8,704 nt of DNA from an uncultured Collinsella sp. (GCA_900752475.1 CAADVJ010000074.1:1-8704); one strand, 5' to 3'; shown: positions 1 through 5,948, numbered from the stretch's first letter. Notes: generated from the letters alone by a model not told the origin. Numbers and translations: made by a program.

Positions 1-76
1 CCGCCGTATACATACCGCGGTAGCCGCCTCCCTCGAGTGCAAGCCCCACCGTGCGCGTCATATTTGGCTGTGTCAT
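1..76 (-). CDS. Patatin-like phospholipase family protein, N-terminal fragment (runs off the left edge)
   Basis: Only the first 25 codons lie in the window, read from the ATG at 76-74. The protein begins MTQPNMTRTVGLALEGGGYR and continues GMYTA. The stretch GLALEGGGYRGMYTA matches the start of patatin-like serine lipid hydrolases, where the Gly-rich GGGxRG loop forms the oxyanion hole; the Ser of GxSxG and the Asp of the catalytic dyad would lie beyond the edge. There is no signal peptide, which fits a cytosolic acyl hydrolase. The start is supported by GGAG at 88-85, 8 nt upstream; the in-frame Met at 61-59 has no ribosome binding site. It is transcribed away from the GGDEF-EAL gene. Family membership comes from this one motif, so substrate and exact subfamily are unknown. 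Confidence 0.72.
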   Translation of the reverse strand, partial: MTQPNMTRTVGLALEGGGYRGMYTA

Positions 77-97
77 GCGACCATCTCCGTTCCTGCG

Positions 98-126
98 TTT
101 AAAACCGGGACAAGTATACCCGTCAA
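98..126 (-). promoter_or_regulatory. Probable promoter of the patatin-like gene
   Basis: On the minus strand TTGACG (126-121) is followed, after exactly 17 nt, by TTTAAA (103-98). This matches the primary-sigma consensus at 5 of 6 and 4 of 6 positions. It ends about 20 nt before the start codon, giving a short leader that contains the GGAG ribosome binding site at 88-85. A TATACT on the same strand (118-113) has no matching -35. Confidence 0.45.
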
Positions 127-212
127 CATATACCGCCCCAGTCGCATTTTTCATGCGCACCCAGGCGTTGCGGTTTGGCGAATAATAGCCGCCCGTAGCA
201 TGTACACCCATA

Positions 213-218
213 TATAAT
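213..218 (+). promoter_or_regulatory. Possible -10 element for the GGDEF-EAL gene
   Basis: A perfect TATAAT in the AT-rich part of the divergent gap, about 177 nt upstream of the start codon. No -35 with acceptable spacing and no extended TGn is present: the hexamer 17 nt upstream is CGCCCG. This is only a candidate, and a long 5' leader would follow from it. Confidence 0.25.
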
Positions 219-394
219 TCTGCACTGTTGTTTATACTACTCAGCAGTTATCAACAGCGAACATTAGCCGGTAAATTAACCCAACAACGCAGCAAGGCGG
301 GGGCCTGGATACACGCAAAGCGCCGAACAACAACGCGTGTGCACAACGAGCTCGCCCGACGCAATTCGCCCGACCTCAGAAAGCCGCTTACGAC

Positions 395-3112
395 ATGGAT
401 ACTGTCAGCAATTACACCGAAACGCTCGAAAAGACCGTCCGCGACCTTCTCAAGCGTCAGGAGGATCTGATCAGGACCGCCTTTACCGACCAGCTTACCG
501 GGCTTGGCAACCGTGGCGGCTTTGCCCGCTCCCTCGAGGAGCTCTGGGAGCAGGACACCCCCGTTACCATGGCGTACGTCGATATCGACAACCTCAAGCA
601 CTGCAACGACGTCTTTGGGCATGACGAGGGCAACCGCTACATCTTGCAGGTAAGTCTCTATCTCAAGCTGTATATGAAAGTGGACGAGGCGGCGTTTCGC
701 ATAGGCGGCGACGAGTTTGCCATCCTATCTACGATTGCAACCGAGGACGACCTCGCCGAACGTCTGGAACGCTGCCGAACGGTCCTGCTCAAAAACAACG
801 ATTCCGAGATGCCCCGCTCGTTTAGCTATGGAGTGTCGTATGCCGACCCCGCCCTGGGCGAAGCCCCCAATCGCATGACGCTCGATGCCGACCATCGCAT
901 GTACGACTACAAGCTACGTCATGCCATGCACCTTGATCGACGCAATATCACGCAAGTCCACGCCGACGACTTCGAAATAAGCGATCGCATTTTCGACGCC
1001 TTTTCGATGCTCAACGAAGGCCGCTATTTCTTTATCGAGAACTTGGACAAACATCGCACCCTTTGGTCACAAGGCGCCTTGCGCGATCTTGGCCTTCCCT
1101 CGGAGCACATAGACAACTGTCGCGATTACTGGAAAACGCGCGTGCATCCCGATGACCTTGAGGCCTACATCAACGACATCGACCAAGTCTATAACGGCAC
1201 CAAGCACCGTCGCGTCATGCAGTATCGTGTGCGCAATGCCGTCGGCGACTACGTCCTCTGCCGTGCTCGCGGGTTTCGCATCGACGGCGACGAAAATGTC
1301 CCCTCGCTCTATGTCGGCGAGCTCGTCAACCACTCACTTGCCGAAACCGTCGACGCCGCGACAGGCCTCGGCACCCAGCGCATGTTGGTCAATGCCATCG
1401 ACGCCTGTCGTTGCGACCGTTGCGAGACGGGCCTTATAGCGGTGCGCGTTCGTGGCACGACAAAGCTCAACGAGCTTTACGGGGCCGAGGCTGTCGACAA
1501 CATGCTCGCCGAATACGCAGGCCGCATGCTGTCGATCACCCGCGGCAGGAGCAGGGTCTACCGTTCACGTAGCGTCCAGTTCGTCGTGCTCAGCAACGAC
1601 CTGGACCACGAGGCATTCGAGCAACTGACCCGCCACCTTAAAGAAGCCGTTTTCGCTCCTGTGCAAATCGCAGGCGACACCATTGCTCCCGTCTGTCTTG
1701 TCGTCCCGACCTTTTACGAACGCCTGGACTCCCAAGCATCGACTGTTTTGGGCGAACTCGATCGTCGCCTTCGCACGGCCGGCGGACTTGTTCCCAACGA
1801 CAGTCTGCCCATACCCGAGATGGAACGCAAAGGCGCCGTCGCCGAGCACCTCGACATGCTCACCGGTCTCTACCGACCCAGCGAGTTTATGCGCCGTGCC
1901 AATGCCTTCATCAAGGCAAGGCGCGACGGCGCCTGGTGCATCGCCACGGTCGACATGGGCCACATGCGCCTGTTTAACGAATGGTATGGACAGGCCGAAG
2001 GCGACCGCCTGCTTGCCGATGTGGGCACGGTCCTCAAGGACATCGAGAATGCCGGCATGGGCGTCGCAGGGTACTGGGGCCAAGATGACTTTTGCGTACT
2101 CATCCCCTTTAAGCACATCACCGTCCATCAAATCTACAACCGCGTTCGCGAGGCAGTAGCCAGGCATGATGGCGGCGTAGGTTTTTGGCCGTCCATGGGC
2201 GTTTACCCCATCGATTCCAATGAGGAGATCACCATCGATGCGCAGGCAAAGGCCATGTTTACCAATCGGCGCGCAAAAAACGACTTTAAGGAGCGCATTG
2301 CCATTTTTTGCCCCGAGGAGTACAAGCGCGAAATCGTGTTCAACCGCACGCTGACCGAATTCCAGTACGCGCTGTCAAATGGTCGCATCACGTACTATCT
2401 TCAGCCCCAGGTCGATATGGAAACCGGCGAGATTATTGGCGCCGAAGCACTCACCCGCTGGATTGACAAGGACGGCTCTCTCATTTCGCCCGCAACGTTT
2501 ATCCCCGCACTCGAGGAAAGCGGCTTTGTAGTGACGCTCGACAAATATGTTTGGCAGGGCGTCGCCATGTGGCTCCGCGAGCGCCTCAATCGAGGACTTC
2601 GCGTGGTTCCGATTTCCCTCAATGTGTCGCGCGTAGACATTCTTGCCTGCGATGTCGCCGAGCATATGGGGTCGCTCGCCGCCCAGTACAACCTGCCGCC
2701 CGAACTCATGCACATCGAGATCACCGAGACCGCCTATACCGGAGAGTCCGAGGCCGTGGATAAGCTGACCGCGGATCTGCACACCCGTGGCTTCTCGACC
2801 TACATGGACGATTTTGGCACCGGCCAGTCCACGCTCGCGATGCTCAAGAACGTCAACGTCGACGTCATCAAGCTCGACCGCACCTTTGTGCCCACCGACC
2901 GCGATCAAGGCCGCAGCGCGCAGATCGTGTCATCGATGCTCGAGATGGCGCAGTCGCTCCATCTGCCCGTCGTGGTTGAAGGCGTCGAGACAAATGAGCA
3001 GGCAAACATGCTACGACAAATGGGCGCCCGCTACGCTCAGGGCTTCCTCTACTACCGCCCCATGCCGGCGAAGGATTTTGAGGCATTGCTCGATGGCGGC
3101 AATAACAACTGA
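395..3112 (+). CDS. GGDEF-PAS-(degenerate GGDEF)x2-EAL cyclic dinucleotide cyclase/phosphodiesterase
   Basis: Cytosolic 905-aa signalling protein with no membrane segment or signal peptide. A short helix (1-27) leads into a GGDEF domain (about 28-180) with intact GGDEF at 104-108, metal-site D63 and base-contacting N71. The position that is Asp in canonical cyclases (GD after FGHxx) is N80, and the RxxD inhibitory site is MKVD (94-97), so lacks Arg. A PAS-3-like sensor follows (about 195-315, 'RVHPDD' at 249-254). Next come two GGDEF-like folds with lost signatures, SRSVQF (391-396) in the first (about 318-460) and WGQDDF (561-566) in the second (about 485-640). The EAL domain (about 650-900) keeps EAL at 684-686, N743, E775 and E778, DDFGTG (805-810), K826, EGVET (862-866) and Q882, so should be an active phosphodiesterase. 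It could both make and degrade cyclic dinucleotide. The ATG is the only usable start in the open frame but has only a weak AGAAAG (378-383) upstream. Confidence 0.9.
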   Translation: MDTVSNYTETLEKTVRDLLKRQEDLIRTAFTDQLTGLGNRGGFARSLEELWEQDTPVTMAYVDIDNLKHCNDVFGHDEGNRYILQVSLYLKLYMKVDEAAFRIGGDEFAILSTIATEDDLAERLERCRTVLLKNNDSEMPRSFSYGVSYADPALGEAPNRMTLDADHRMYDYKLRHAMHLDRRNITQVHADDFEISDRIFDAFSMLNEGRYFFIENLDKHRTLWSQGALRDLGLPSEHIDNCRDYWKTRVHPDDLEAYINDIDQVYNGTKHRRVMQYRVRNAVGDYVLCRARGFRIDGDENVPSLYVGELVNHSLAETVDAATGLGTQRMLVNAIDACRCDRCETGLIAVRVRGTTKLNELYGAEAVDNMLAEYAGRMLSITRGRSRVYRSRSVQFVVLSNDLDHEAFEQLTRHLKEAVFAPVQIAGDTIAPVCLVVPTFYERLDSQASTVLGELDRRLRTAGGLVPNDSLPIPEMERKGAVAEHLDMLTGLYRPSEFMRRANAFIKARRDGAWCIATVDMGHMRLFNEWYGQAEGDRLLADVGTVLKDIENAGMGVAGYWGQDDFCVLIPFKHITVHQIYNRVREAVARHDGGVGFWPSMGVYPIDSNEEITIDAQAKAMFTNRRAKNDFKERIAIFCPEEYKREIVFNRTLTEFQYALSNGRITYYLQPQVDMETGEIIGAEALTRWIDKDGSLISPATFIPALEESGFVVTLDKYVWQGVAMWLRERLNRGLRVVPISLNVSRVDILACDVAEHMGSLAAQYNLPPELMHIEITETAYTGESEAVDKLTADLHTRGFSTYMDDFGTGQSTLAMLKNVNVDVIKLDRTFVPTDRDQGRSAQIVSSMLEMAQSLHLPVVVEGVETNEQANMLRQMGARYAQGFLYYRPMPAKDFEALLDGGNNN

Positions 3113-3170
3113 TTCGCTCGCGCGCAAAACGCCATCACCGAAGGGGGAATTTGCCTCCATTAGCTAACTT

Positions 3171-3201
3171 ATATCCCCAATTCAAACCGAATTGGGGATA
3201 T
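3171..3201. promoter_or_regulatory. Perfect 13-bp inverted repeat upstream of the second GGDEF gene (operator or leader hairpin)
   Basis: ATATCCCCAATTC (3171-3183) and GAATTGGGGATAT (3189-3201) are exact reverse complements around a 5-nt spacer AAACC. It lies 58 nt after the stop of the GGDEF-EAL gene and 38 nt before the next start. No T-run follows on either strand, so it is not a standard intrinsic terminator. A TATGAT -10-like hexamer (3199-3204) starts inside the right arm, which would suit a dimeric repressor site. No -35 is recognisable. A structured leader or a Rho-dependent 3' end of the upstream transcript are the alternatives. Confidence 0.5.
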
Positions 3202-3204
3202 GAT
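3199..3204 (+). promoter_or_regulatory. Possible -10 element (TATGAT) for the 509-aa GGDEF gene
   Basis: TATGAT differs from TATAAT at one position and lies 35 nt upstream of the ATG, so transcription would start at about 3211 and leave a leader of roughly 30 nt. The hexamer 17 nt upstream (CCCAAT) is not a -35. The site therefore needs an activator or is not used. Confidence 0.25.
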
Positions 3205-3223
3205 ACAAACCGTTGTTCCGCCC

Positions 3224-3230
3224 AAGGAGG
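3224..3230 (+). promoter_or_regulatory. Strong ribosome binding site that fixes the start of the 509-aa GGDEF protein
   Basis: AAGGAGG, continuing as AAGGAGGTTATCC, is complementary to the 16S rRNA 3' end at all but one of 13 positions. It lies 9 nt before the ATG at 3240. A TTG codon at 3213 in the same frame would place this site inside the coding region, so translation from 3240 is strongly preferred. Confidence 0.85.
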
Positions 3231-3239
3231 TTATCCATC

Positions 3240-4769
3240 ATGAACGAGTCCTATCGCCTGGGCGAGCAATCGATTATTGCCTATCTTCAGCGACTTGCGA
3301 ATGGCGTCTCGACCGCCGAACTCGATGTTGCCGCGCTGCCCGCTGGGCTACGCGCCGTTGGCGAGCAACTGCAAAAGACGCACGCCATCCTGCAACAAGA
3401 GCGCCGGCTGCTTGAGAGCAACGCCTATATCGACCCGCTCACCAACTTGGGCAACCGCAGCGGACTCGACCGTCACGTCGAGCAACTCTGGCGCAAAGGC
3501 GACCCCTTCACCTGCGCCTATATTGACATCGACCATCTCAAGCATTGCAATGATAGGTTTGGCCACGCCGAAGGCAATCGCTATATTCTGAGCATCTGCC
3601 GCACGCTCTCCGAAACCATGGAGCACGATGAGATGCTGTTCCGTATCGGTGGAGACGAGTTTGTGCTCATCTCGCTCTCCGCAAACGAGACTGAACTCGA
3701 GCAGCGCTTGGAGCAGATACGCGCCGGGCTGGTCGAGGCGAGCTCAGGTGGCAAGGCGCCCATGATCGGCAGCTTTAGCTTTGGCTGCTCGCGCGTCGAT
3801 CCACTTGCTGGCGACACGCGTCGCCAGATGACGATGGATGCCGATCGCAAGATGTATCGCTATAAGCTTATGCATCGTGTGCAGCAACCGAAAGACGATG
3901 ACGCCCCGCAACGCCCAATCGTCGATCAGCTTCCCTGCAACGACCGCGTATTCCAAGCGATCTCTATGAGCTCCGAGACGCGCTATCCGTTCATCCTTAA
4001 CCTCGATACGGGCGAATCGCAATGGTCGGTTAACGCCGTGCGCGATTTTGACCTGCCCTCCCAGCACCCTTTTAATTCGGTCGATATGTGGCTTGCCCGC
4101 GTTCATCCCGAGGACCGCGACAACGTACGCGCCGAGCTCGACATGGTGATAAACGGCACGTGGCACTTCCACTACATGCAGTATCGCGTAATGGACGCCA
4201 CCGGAAAATACGTGCTTTGCGACTGCACGGGCTACCGCTTGGACGGCACCGATACCGAGCCCAACATGTATGTGGGCATTATCATCAACCGAAGCCTAGC
4301 GGATACGACCGACTCCGTGACCGGCCTGGGCGATATTCACGCCCTGGTCAACGCCATTGGCGAAATGCGTCGCGTGGCGCGCGAGGCAGGCTTTATTGCC
4401 ATTAAGGTTGACGATATCGCCGAGGTCAATGCCCGCTTTGGATTCGATGCAGGCGACCGCGTTTTGGCAGAAAGCGCCGCCTGCCTTATGGAATGCTCGC
4501 GCGGCAAGGGTCGCCTGTTCCGCTCGACGGGGCCGACATTCGTGGCGCTTTTCGACGACTTTGATCCCGAAGAGACCGACTCGATCGCAGACGAAATCGA
4601 GCGGTTCCTGGGTTCCCCCGTGCTCATCGGCTCGCTTGAATATCAGCCACCCATTCGTGTAGCGACGCTTCATCTGGACGCTGTCGATCGACAACCCGTT
4701 TCCATTTTGAACGAGCTCAAAGCGTTGCTTAAAGAGGCACCACAAGTACCGGGCACCAAGCTGGACTAG
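3240..4769 (+). CDS. GGDEF-PAS-degenerate GGDEF protein, short paralogue of the upstream GGDEF-EAL protein
   Basis: A 509-aa cytosolic protein, predicted to be a cyclic dinucleotide synthase. A helical region (about 32-62) leads into a GGDEF domain (about 63-210) with intact GGDEF at 137-141, metal-site D96 and base-contacting N104. As in the upstream protein, the Asp of the 'GD' signature is replaced, here by N113, and the RxxD inhibitory site is absent (MEHD at 127-130). A PAS-3-like domain (about 232-352, 'RVHPED' at 287-292) and a degenerate GGDEF fold (about 355-500, RSTGPTF at 428-434) follow. Domain order and many blocks (DIDxLKHCND, FGHxEGNRYIL, MQYRV, TGLG) match residues 28-460 of the upstream protein, so the two are paralogues, probably from a tandem duplication. 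There is no EAL half, so this copy can only synthesise. It lies 127 nt downstream and may have its own promoter. Confidence 0.88.
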   Translation: MNESYRLGEQSIIAYLQRLANGVSTAELDVAALPAGLRAVGEQLQKTHAILQQERRLLESNAYIDPLTNLGNRSGLDRHVEQLWRKGDPFTCAYIDIDHLKHCNDRFGHAEGNRYILSICRTLSETMEHDEMLFRIGGDEFVLISLSANETELEQRLEQIRAGLVEASSGGKAPMIGSFSFGCSRVDPLAGDTRRQMTMDADRKMYRYKLMHRVQQPKDDDAPQRPIVDQLPCNDRVFQAISMSSETRYPFILNLDTGESQWSVNAVRDFDLPSQHPFNSVDMWLARVHPEDRDNVRAELDMVINGTWHFHYMQYRVMDATGKYVLCDCTGYRLDGTDTEPNMYVGIIINRSLADTTDSVTGLGDIHALVNAIGEMRRVAREAGFIAIKVDDIAEVNARFGFDAGDRVLAESAACLMECSRGKGRLFRSTGPTFVALFDDFDPEETDSIADEIERFLGSPVLIGSLEYQPPIRVATLHLDAVDRQPVSILNELKALLKEAPQVPGTKLD

Positions 4770-4773
4770 CGTT

Positions 4774-4818
4774 GTGGGGCGCGATGTGAAACACAGGCCG
4801 TTTCACATCGCGCCCCAC
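4774..4818. repeat. 19-bp perfect inverted repeat after the 509-aa GGDEF gene (hairpin; possible terminator or REP-like element)
   Basis: GTGGGGCGCGATGTGAAAC (4774-4792) and its exact reverse complement (4800-4818) flank a 7-nt loop ACAGGCC. It begins 4 nt after the stop codon. The stem is very stable, but no T-tract follows on either strand, so it is not a textbook intrinsic terminator; it may protect the mRNA 3' end or stop polymerase by itself. The loop read on the minus strand is GGCCTGT, which resembles the loops of the hairpins at 7119-7157 and 7773-7807. Confidence 0.6.
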
Positions 4819-4834
4819 GCCATCTGCCCTCTCG

Positions 4835-4843
4835 TGCGATAAT
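4835..4843 (+). promoter_or_regulatory. Possible extended -10 promoter of the flavoprotein operon
   Basis: TGCGATAAT combines a TGn extension with GATAAT (5 of 6 to TATAAT). It lies just downstream of the 19-bp hairpin and 37 nt before the ATG at 4881. No -35 is visible, which extended -10 promoters can tolerate. The predicted transcript would start near 4850. Confidence 0.4.
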
Positions 4844-4880
4844 CCTCCGCAGAAGTCACCAAAAGCAGAGGGAGTTTGTG

Positions 4881-5504
4881 ATGAAGGTTCTTTTGGTCAA
4901 TGGCAGCCCCAAGGTAAACGGTAACACCGCCCGCGCACTCGCCGAGATCGCCGAGCAATTGCATACCGAGGGCATTGATACCGAGGTGTTTCAGCTGGGC
5001 GCCAAGCCCATTCGCGATTGCATCGGTTGCGGCCAGTGCGGCAAGTTTGGCGGTCGCTGCACCTTTGACGACGACGTGGTGAACGAGCTCATCGCTGCCG
5101 CCGAACAGGCCGACGGTTTTGTCTTTGGCTCGCCCGTCTACTACGCGCACCCCAGCGGCCGCATCCTTTCGGCCCTCGATCGCGCATTCTATGCCGGAAG
5201 CAAAGCCTTTGCACACAAGCCGGGCGCTGCCGTCGCCGTCGCCCGTCGCGGCGGTACGTCGACCACCTTCGATGTGCTCAATAAGTACTTCACCATCAAC
5301 CAGATGCCCGTGGTTGCTTCCACCTACTGGAACAACGTGTTTGGTCGCGTGCCCGGCGACGCCGATGGGGATGCCGAGGGCCTTGCCACCATGCGAAACA
5401 TCGGCAAAAACATGGCCTGGCTCCTGCGCTGTATCGAGGCAGGACAGGCCGCTGGTATCAACGCACCCGAAGCCGATCGCGCAACGACCAACTTCATCAG
5501 GTAG
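4881..5504 (+). CDS. Flavodoxin-fold NAD(P)H-dependent oxidoreductase / iron-sulfur flavoprotein-like
   Basis: A 207-aa cytosolic flavoprotein of the NADPH-dependent FMN reductase type. The N-terminal MKVLLVNGSPKVNGNT (1-16) is the FMN phosphate-binding loop after the first strand, and FGSPVYYAHPSGRILSALDR (82-101) is the second conserved block. Between them, C47, C50, C53 and C60 form C-x2-C-x2-C-x6-C, within the compact pattern known for [4Fe-4S] binding in archaeal-type iron-sulfur flavoproteins. Many bacterial relatives keep such cysteines, and cluster binding here is inferred. The electron partner and substrate (quinone, flavin, nitro compound or other) are unknown. ATG 4881 is chosen over the adjacent GTG 4878 because GGGAG (4870-4874) is 6 nt from the ATG but only 3 nt from the GTG. 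The ArsC-like gene starts 16 nt after the stop, so the two are probably cotranscribed. Confidence 0.85.
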   Translation: MKVLLVNGSPKVNGNTARALAEIAEQLHTEGIDTEVFQLGAKPIRDCIGCGQCGKFGGRCTFDDDVVNELIAAAEQADGFVFGSPVYYAHPSGRILSALDRAFYAGSKAFAHKPGAAVAVARRGGTSTTFDVLNKYFTINQMPVVASTYWNNVFGRVPGDADGDAEGLATMRNIGKNMAWLLRCIEAGQAAGINAPEADRATTNFIR

Positions 5505-5520
5505 AACGGTGGAACATACT

Positions 5521-5862
5521 ATGAACGTGCAAATCTTCGGCACCAAGAAGTCCTTCGATACCAAGAAGGCCCAGCGCTATTTTAAGGAGCGCCGCATTAA
5601 GGTGCAGTTTATTGACCTTAAGGAAAAGGAAATGAGCAAGGGCGAGCTCACGAGCGTGATGCAGGCGGTCGGCGGCATCGATAAGCTGCTCAACCCCAAA
5701 GCCAAGGACGAGGAGACGCTCGCGCTCATCCAGCACCTCACCCCTAGCCAGCGCTTCGACAAGCTGCTCGAGAACCAGCAGGTTCTAGCCGAGCCCATCG
5801 TGCGCAACGGCAAAAAGGCCACCGTCGGTTATTGCCCCGATGTATGGGGAGCCTGGGAGTAG
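5521..5862 (+). CDS. ArsC/Spx/YffB-family protein lacking the catalytic cysteine
   Basis: A 113-aa thioredoxin-like protein of the arsenate reductase/Spx fold, near the usual 110-120 aa. The N-terminal FGTKKSFDTKKA (6-17) aligns with the active-site loop of YffB-like members (G-I-K-N-C-D-T-x-K-K-A), but the cysteine position is S11. The only cysteine in the protein is C105 in VGYCPDVW. The Arg usually found before the cis-Pro region is also absent (AEPIV, 90-94). Reduction of arsenate by the classical Cys mechanism is therefore unlikely; a binding, regulatory or Cys-independent role is possible but unproven. The ATG at 5521 has GGTGG (5508-5512) 8 nt upstream and follows the flavoprotein stop by 16 nt, implying translation from one mRNA. 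Database pipelines would probably label it arsenate reductase, which overstates what the residues support. Confidence 0.8.
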   Translation: MNVQIFGTKKSFDTKKAQRYFKERRIKVQFIDLKEKEMSKGELTSVMQAVGGIDKLLNPKAKDEETLALIQHLTPSQRFDKLLENQQVLAEPIVRNGKKATVGYCPDVWGAWE

Positions 5863-5863
5863 C

Positions 5864-5893
5864 TTGTGTTATTTGCCGGCGCGTGGGTATAAG
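5864..5893 (+). promoter_or_regulatory. Weak candidate promoter before the CobW-family gene
   Basis: TTGTGT (5864-5869), an 18-nt spacer and TATAAG (5888-5893). The -10 matches at 5 of 6 positions and the -35 at only 3 of 6. It falls in the 86-nt gap after the ArsC-like gene, so the GTPase gene may have its own start site or simply be read from the upstream operon. No Zur-like palindrome was seen. Confidence 0.25.
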
Positions 5894-5936
5894 AGCAGGC
5901 GTTTGGCATAAGATTCAACTGTAAGCCATGTCTAAC

Positions 5937-5944
5937 AAAGGAGG
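5937..5944 (+). promoter_or_regulatory. Ribosome binding site that decides the start of the CobW-family protein
   Basis: AAAGGAGG lies 4 nt before the ATG at 5949 (6 nt counted from AAGGAG). The other in-frame ATG at 5928 has no purine-rich site upstream and would put this sequence inside the gene, so 5949 is the better start. Confidence 0.7.
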
Positions 5945-5948
5945 GCAC

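Larger units (their letters stand above)
77..394. other. Divergent intergenic region without a gene
   Basis: This 318-nt gap separates the minus-strand patatin-like gene from the plus-strand GGDEF-EAL gene. The left part holds the probable minus-strand promoter. The middle is AT-richer (about 180-260) and contains TATAAT at 213-218 and TATACT at 233-238, either of which could be the -10 of the plus-strand gene, but neither has a convincing -35. The frame of the GGDEF-EAL gene stays open upstream to a TAA at 272-274, with no ATG, GTG or TTG in between, and its conceptual translation does not look like protein. No structured RNA, including no recognisable cyclic-di-GMP riboswitch, was seen. Confidence 0.6.

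Noticed and set aside
114..134. Direct repeats GTATACC and ATATACC, 14 bp apart, flanking the -35 of the patatin-like gene promoter
   Set aside because: Only 7 bp each with one mismatch; too short to separate from chance in an AT-richer stretch.
248..256. TTATCAACA resembling a DnaA box
   Set aside because: One mismatch to TTATCCACA, a single site, and no origin-type genes or box cluster nearby.
228..470. Small plus-strand frame starting TTG in the divergent gap
   Set aside because: No ribosome binding site; it overlaps the GGDEF-EAL start in another frame and has Arg/Thr/Ser-rich composition typical of a shadow frame.
3213..3239. Upstream TTG start for the 509-aa protein, adding 9 residues
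   Set aside because: It would place the near-perfect ribosome binding site inside the coding sequence; the ATG at 3240 is correctly spaced.
3113..3239. Cyclic-di-GMP or other riboswitch in the leader of the second cyclase gene
   Set aside because: Apart from the simple 13-bp stem, none of the conserved core or multi-helix junction of known classes is visible.
4803..5564. Minus-strand open frame opposite the flavoprotein gene (253 codons)
   Set aside because: It runs across a clear plus-strand gene and through the right arm of a hairpin, with no recognisable motif.
5928..5948. Upstream ATG for the CobW-family protein, adding 7 residues
   Set aside because: No ribosome binding site before it, whereas AAAGGAGG directly precedes the ATG at 5949.
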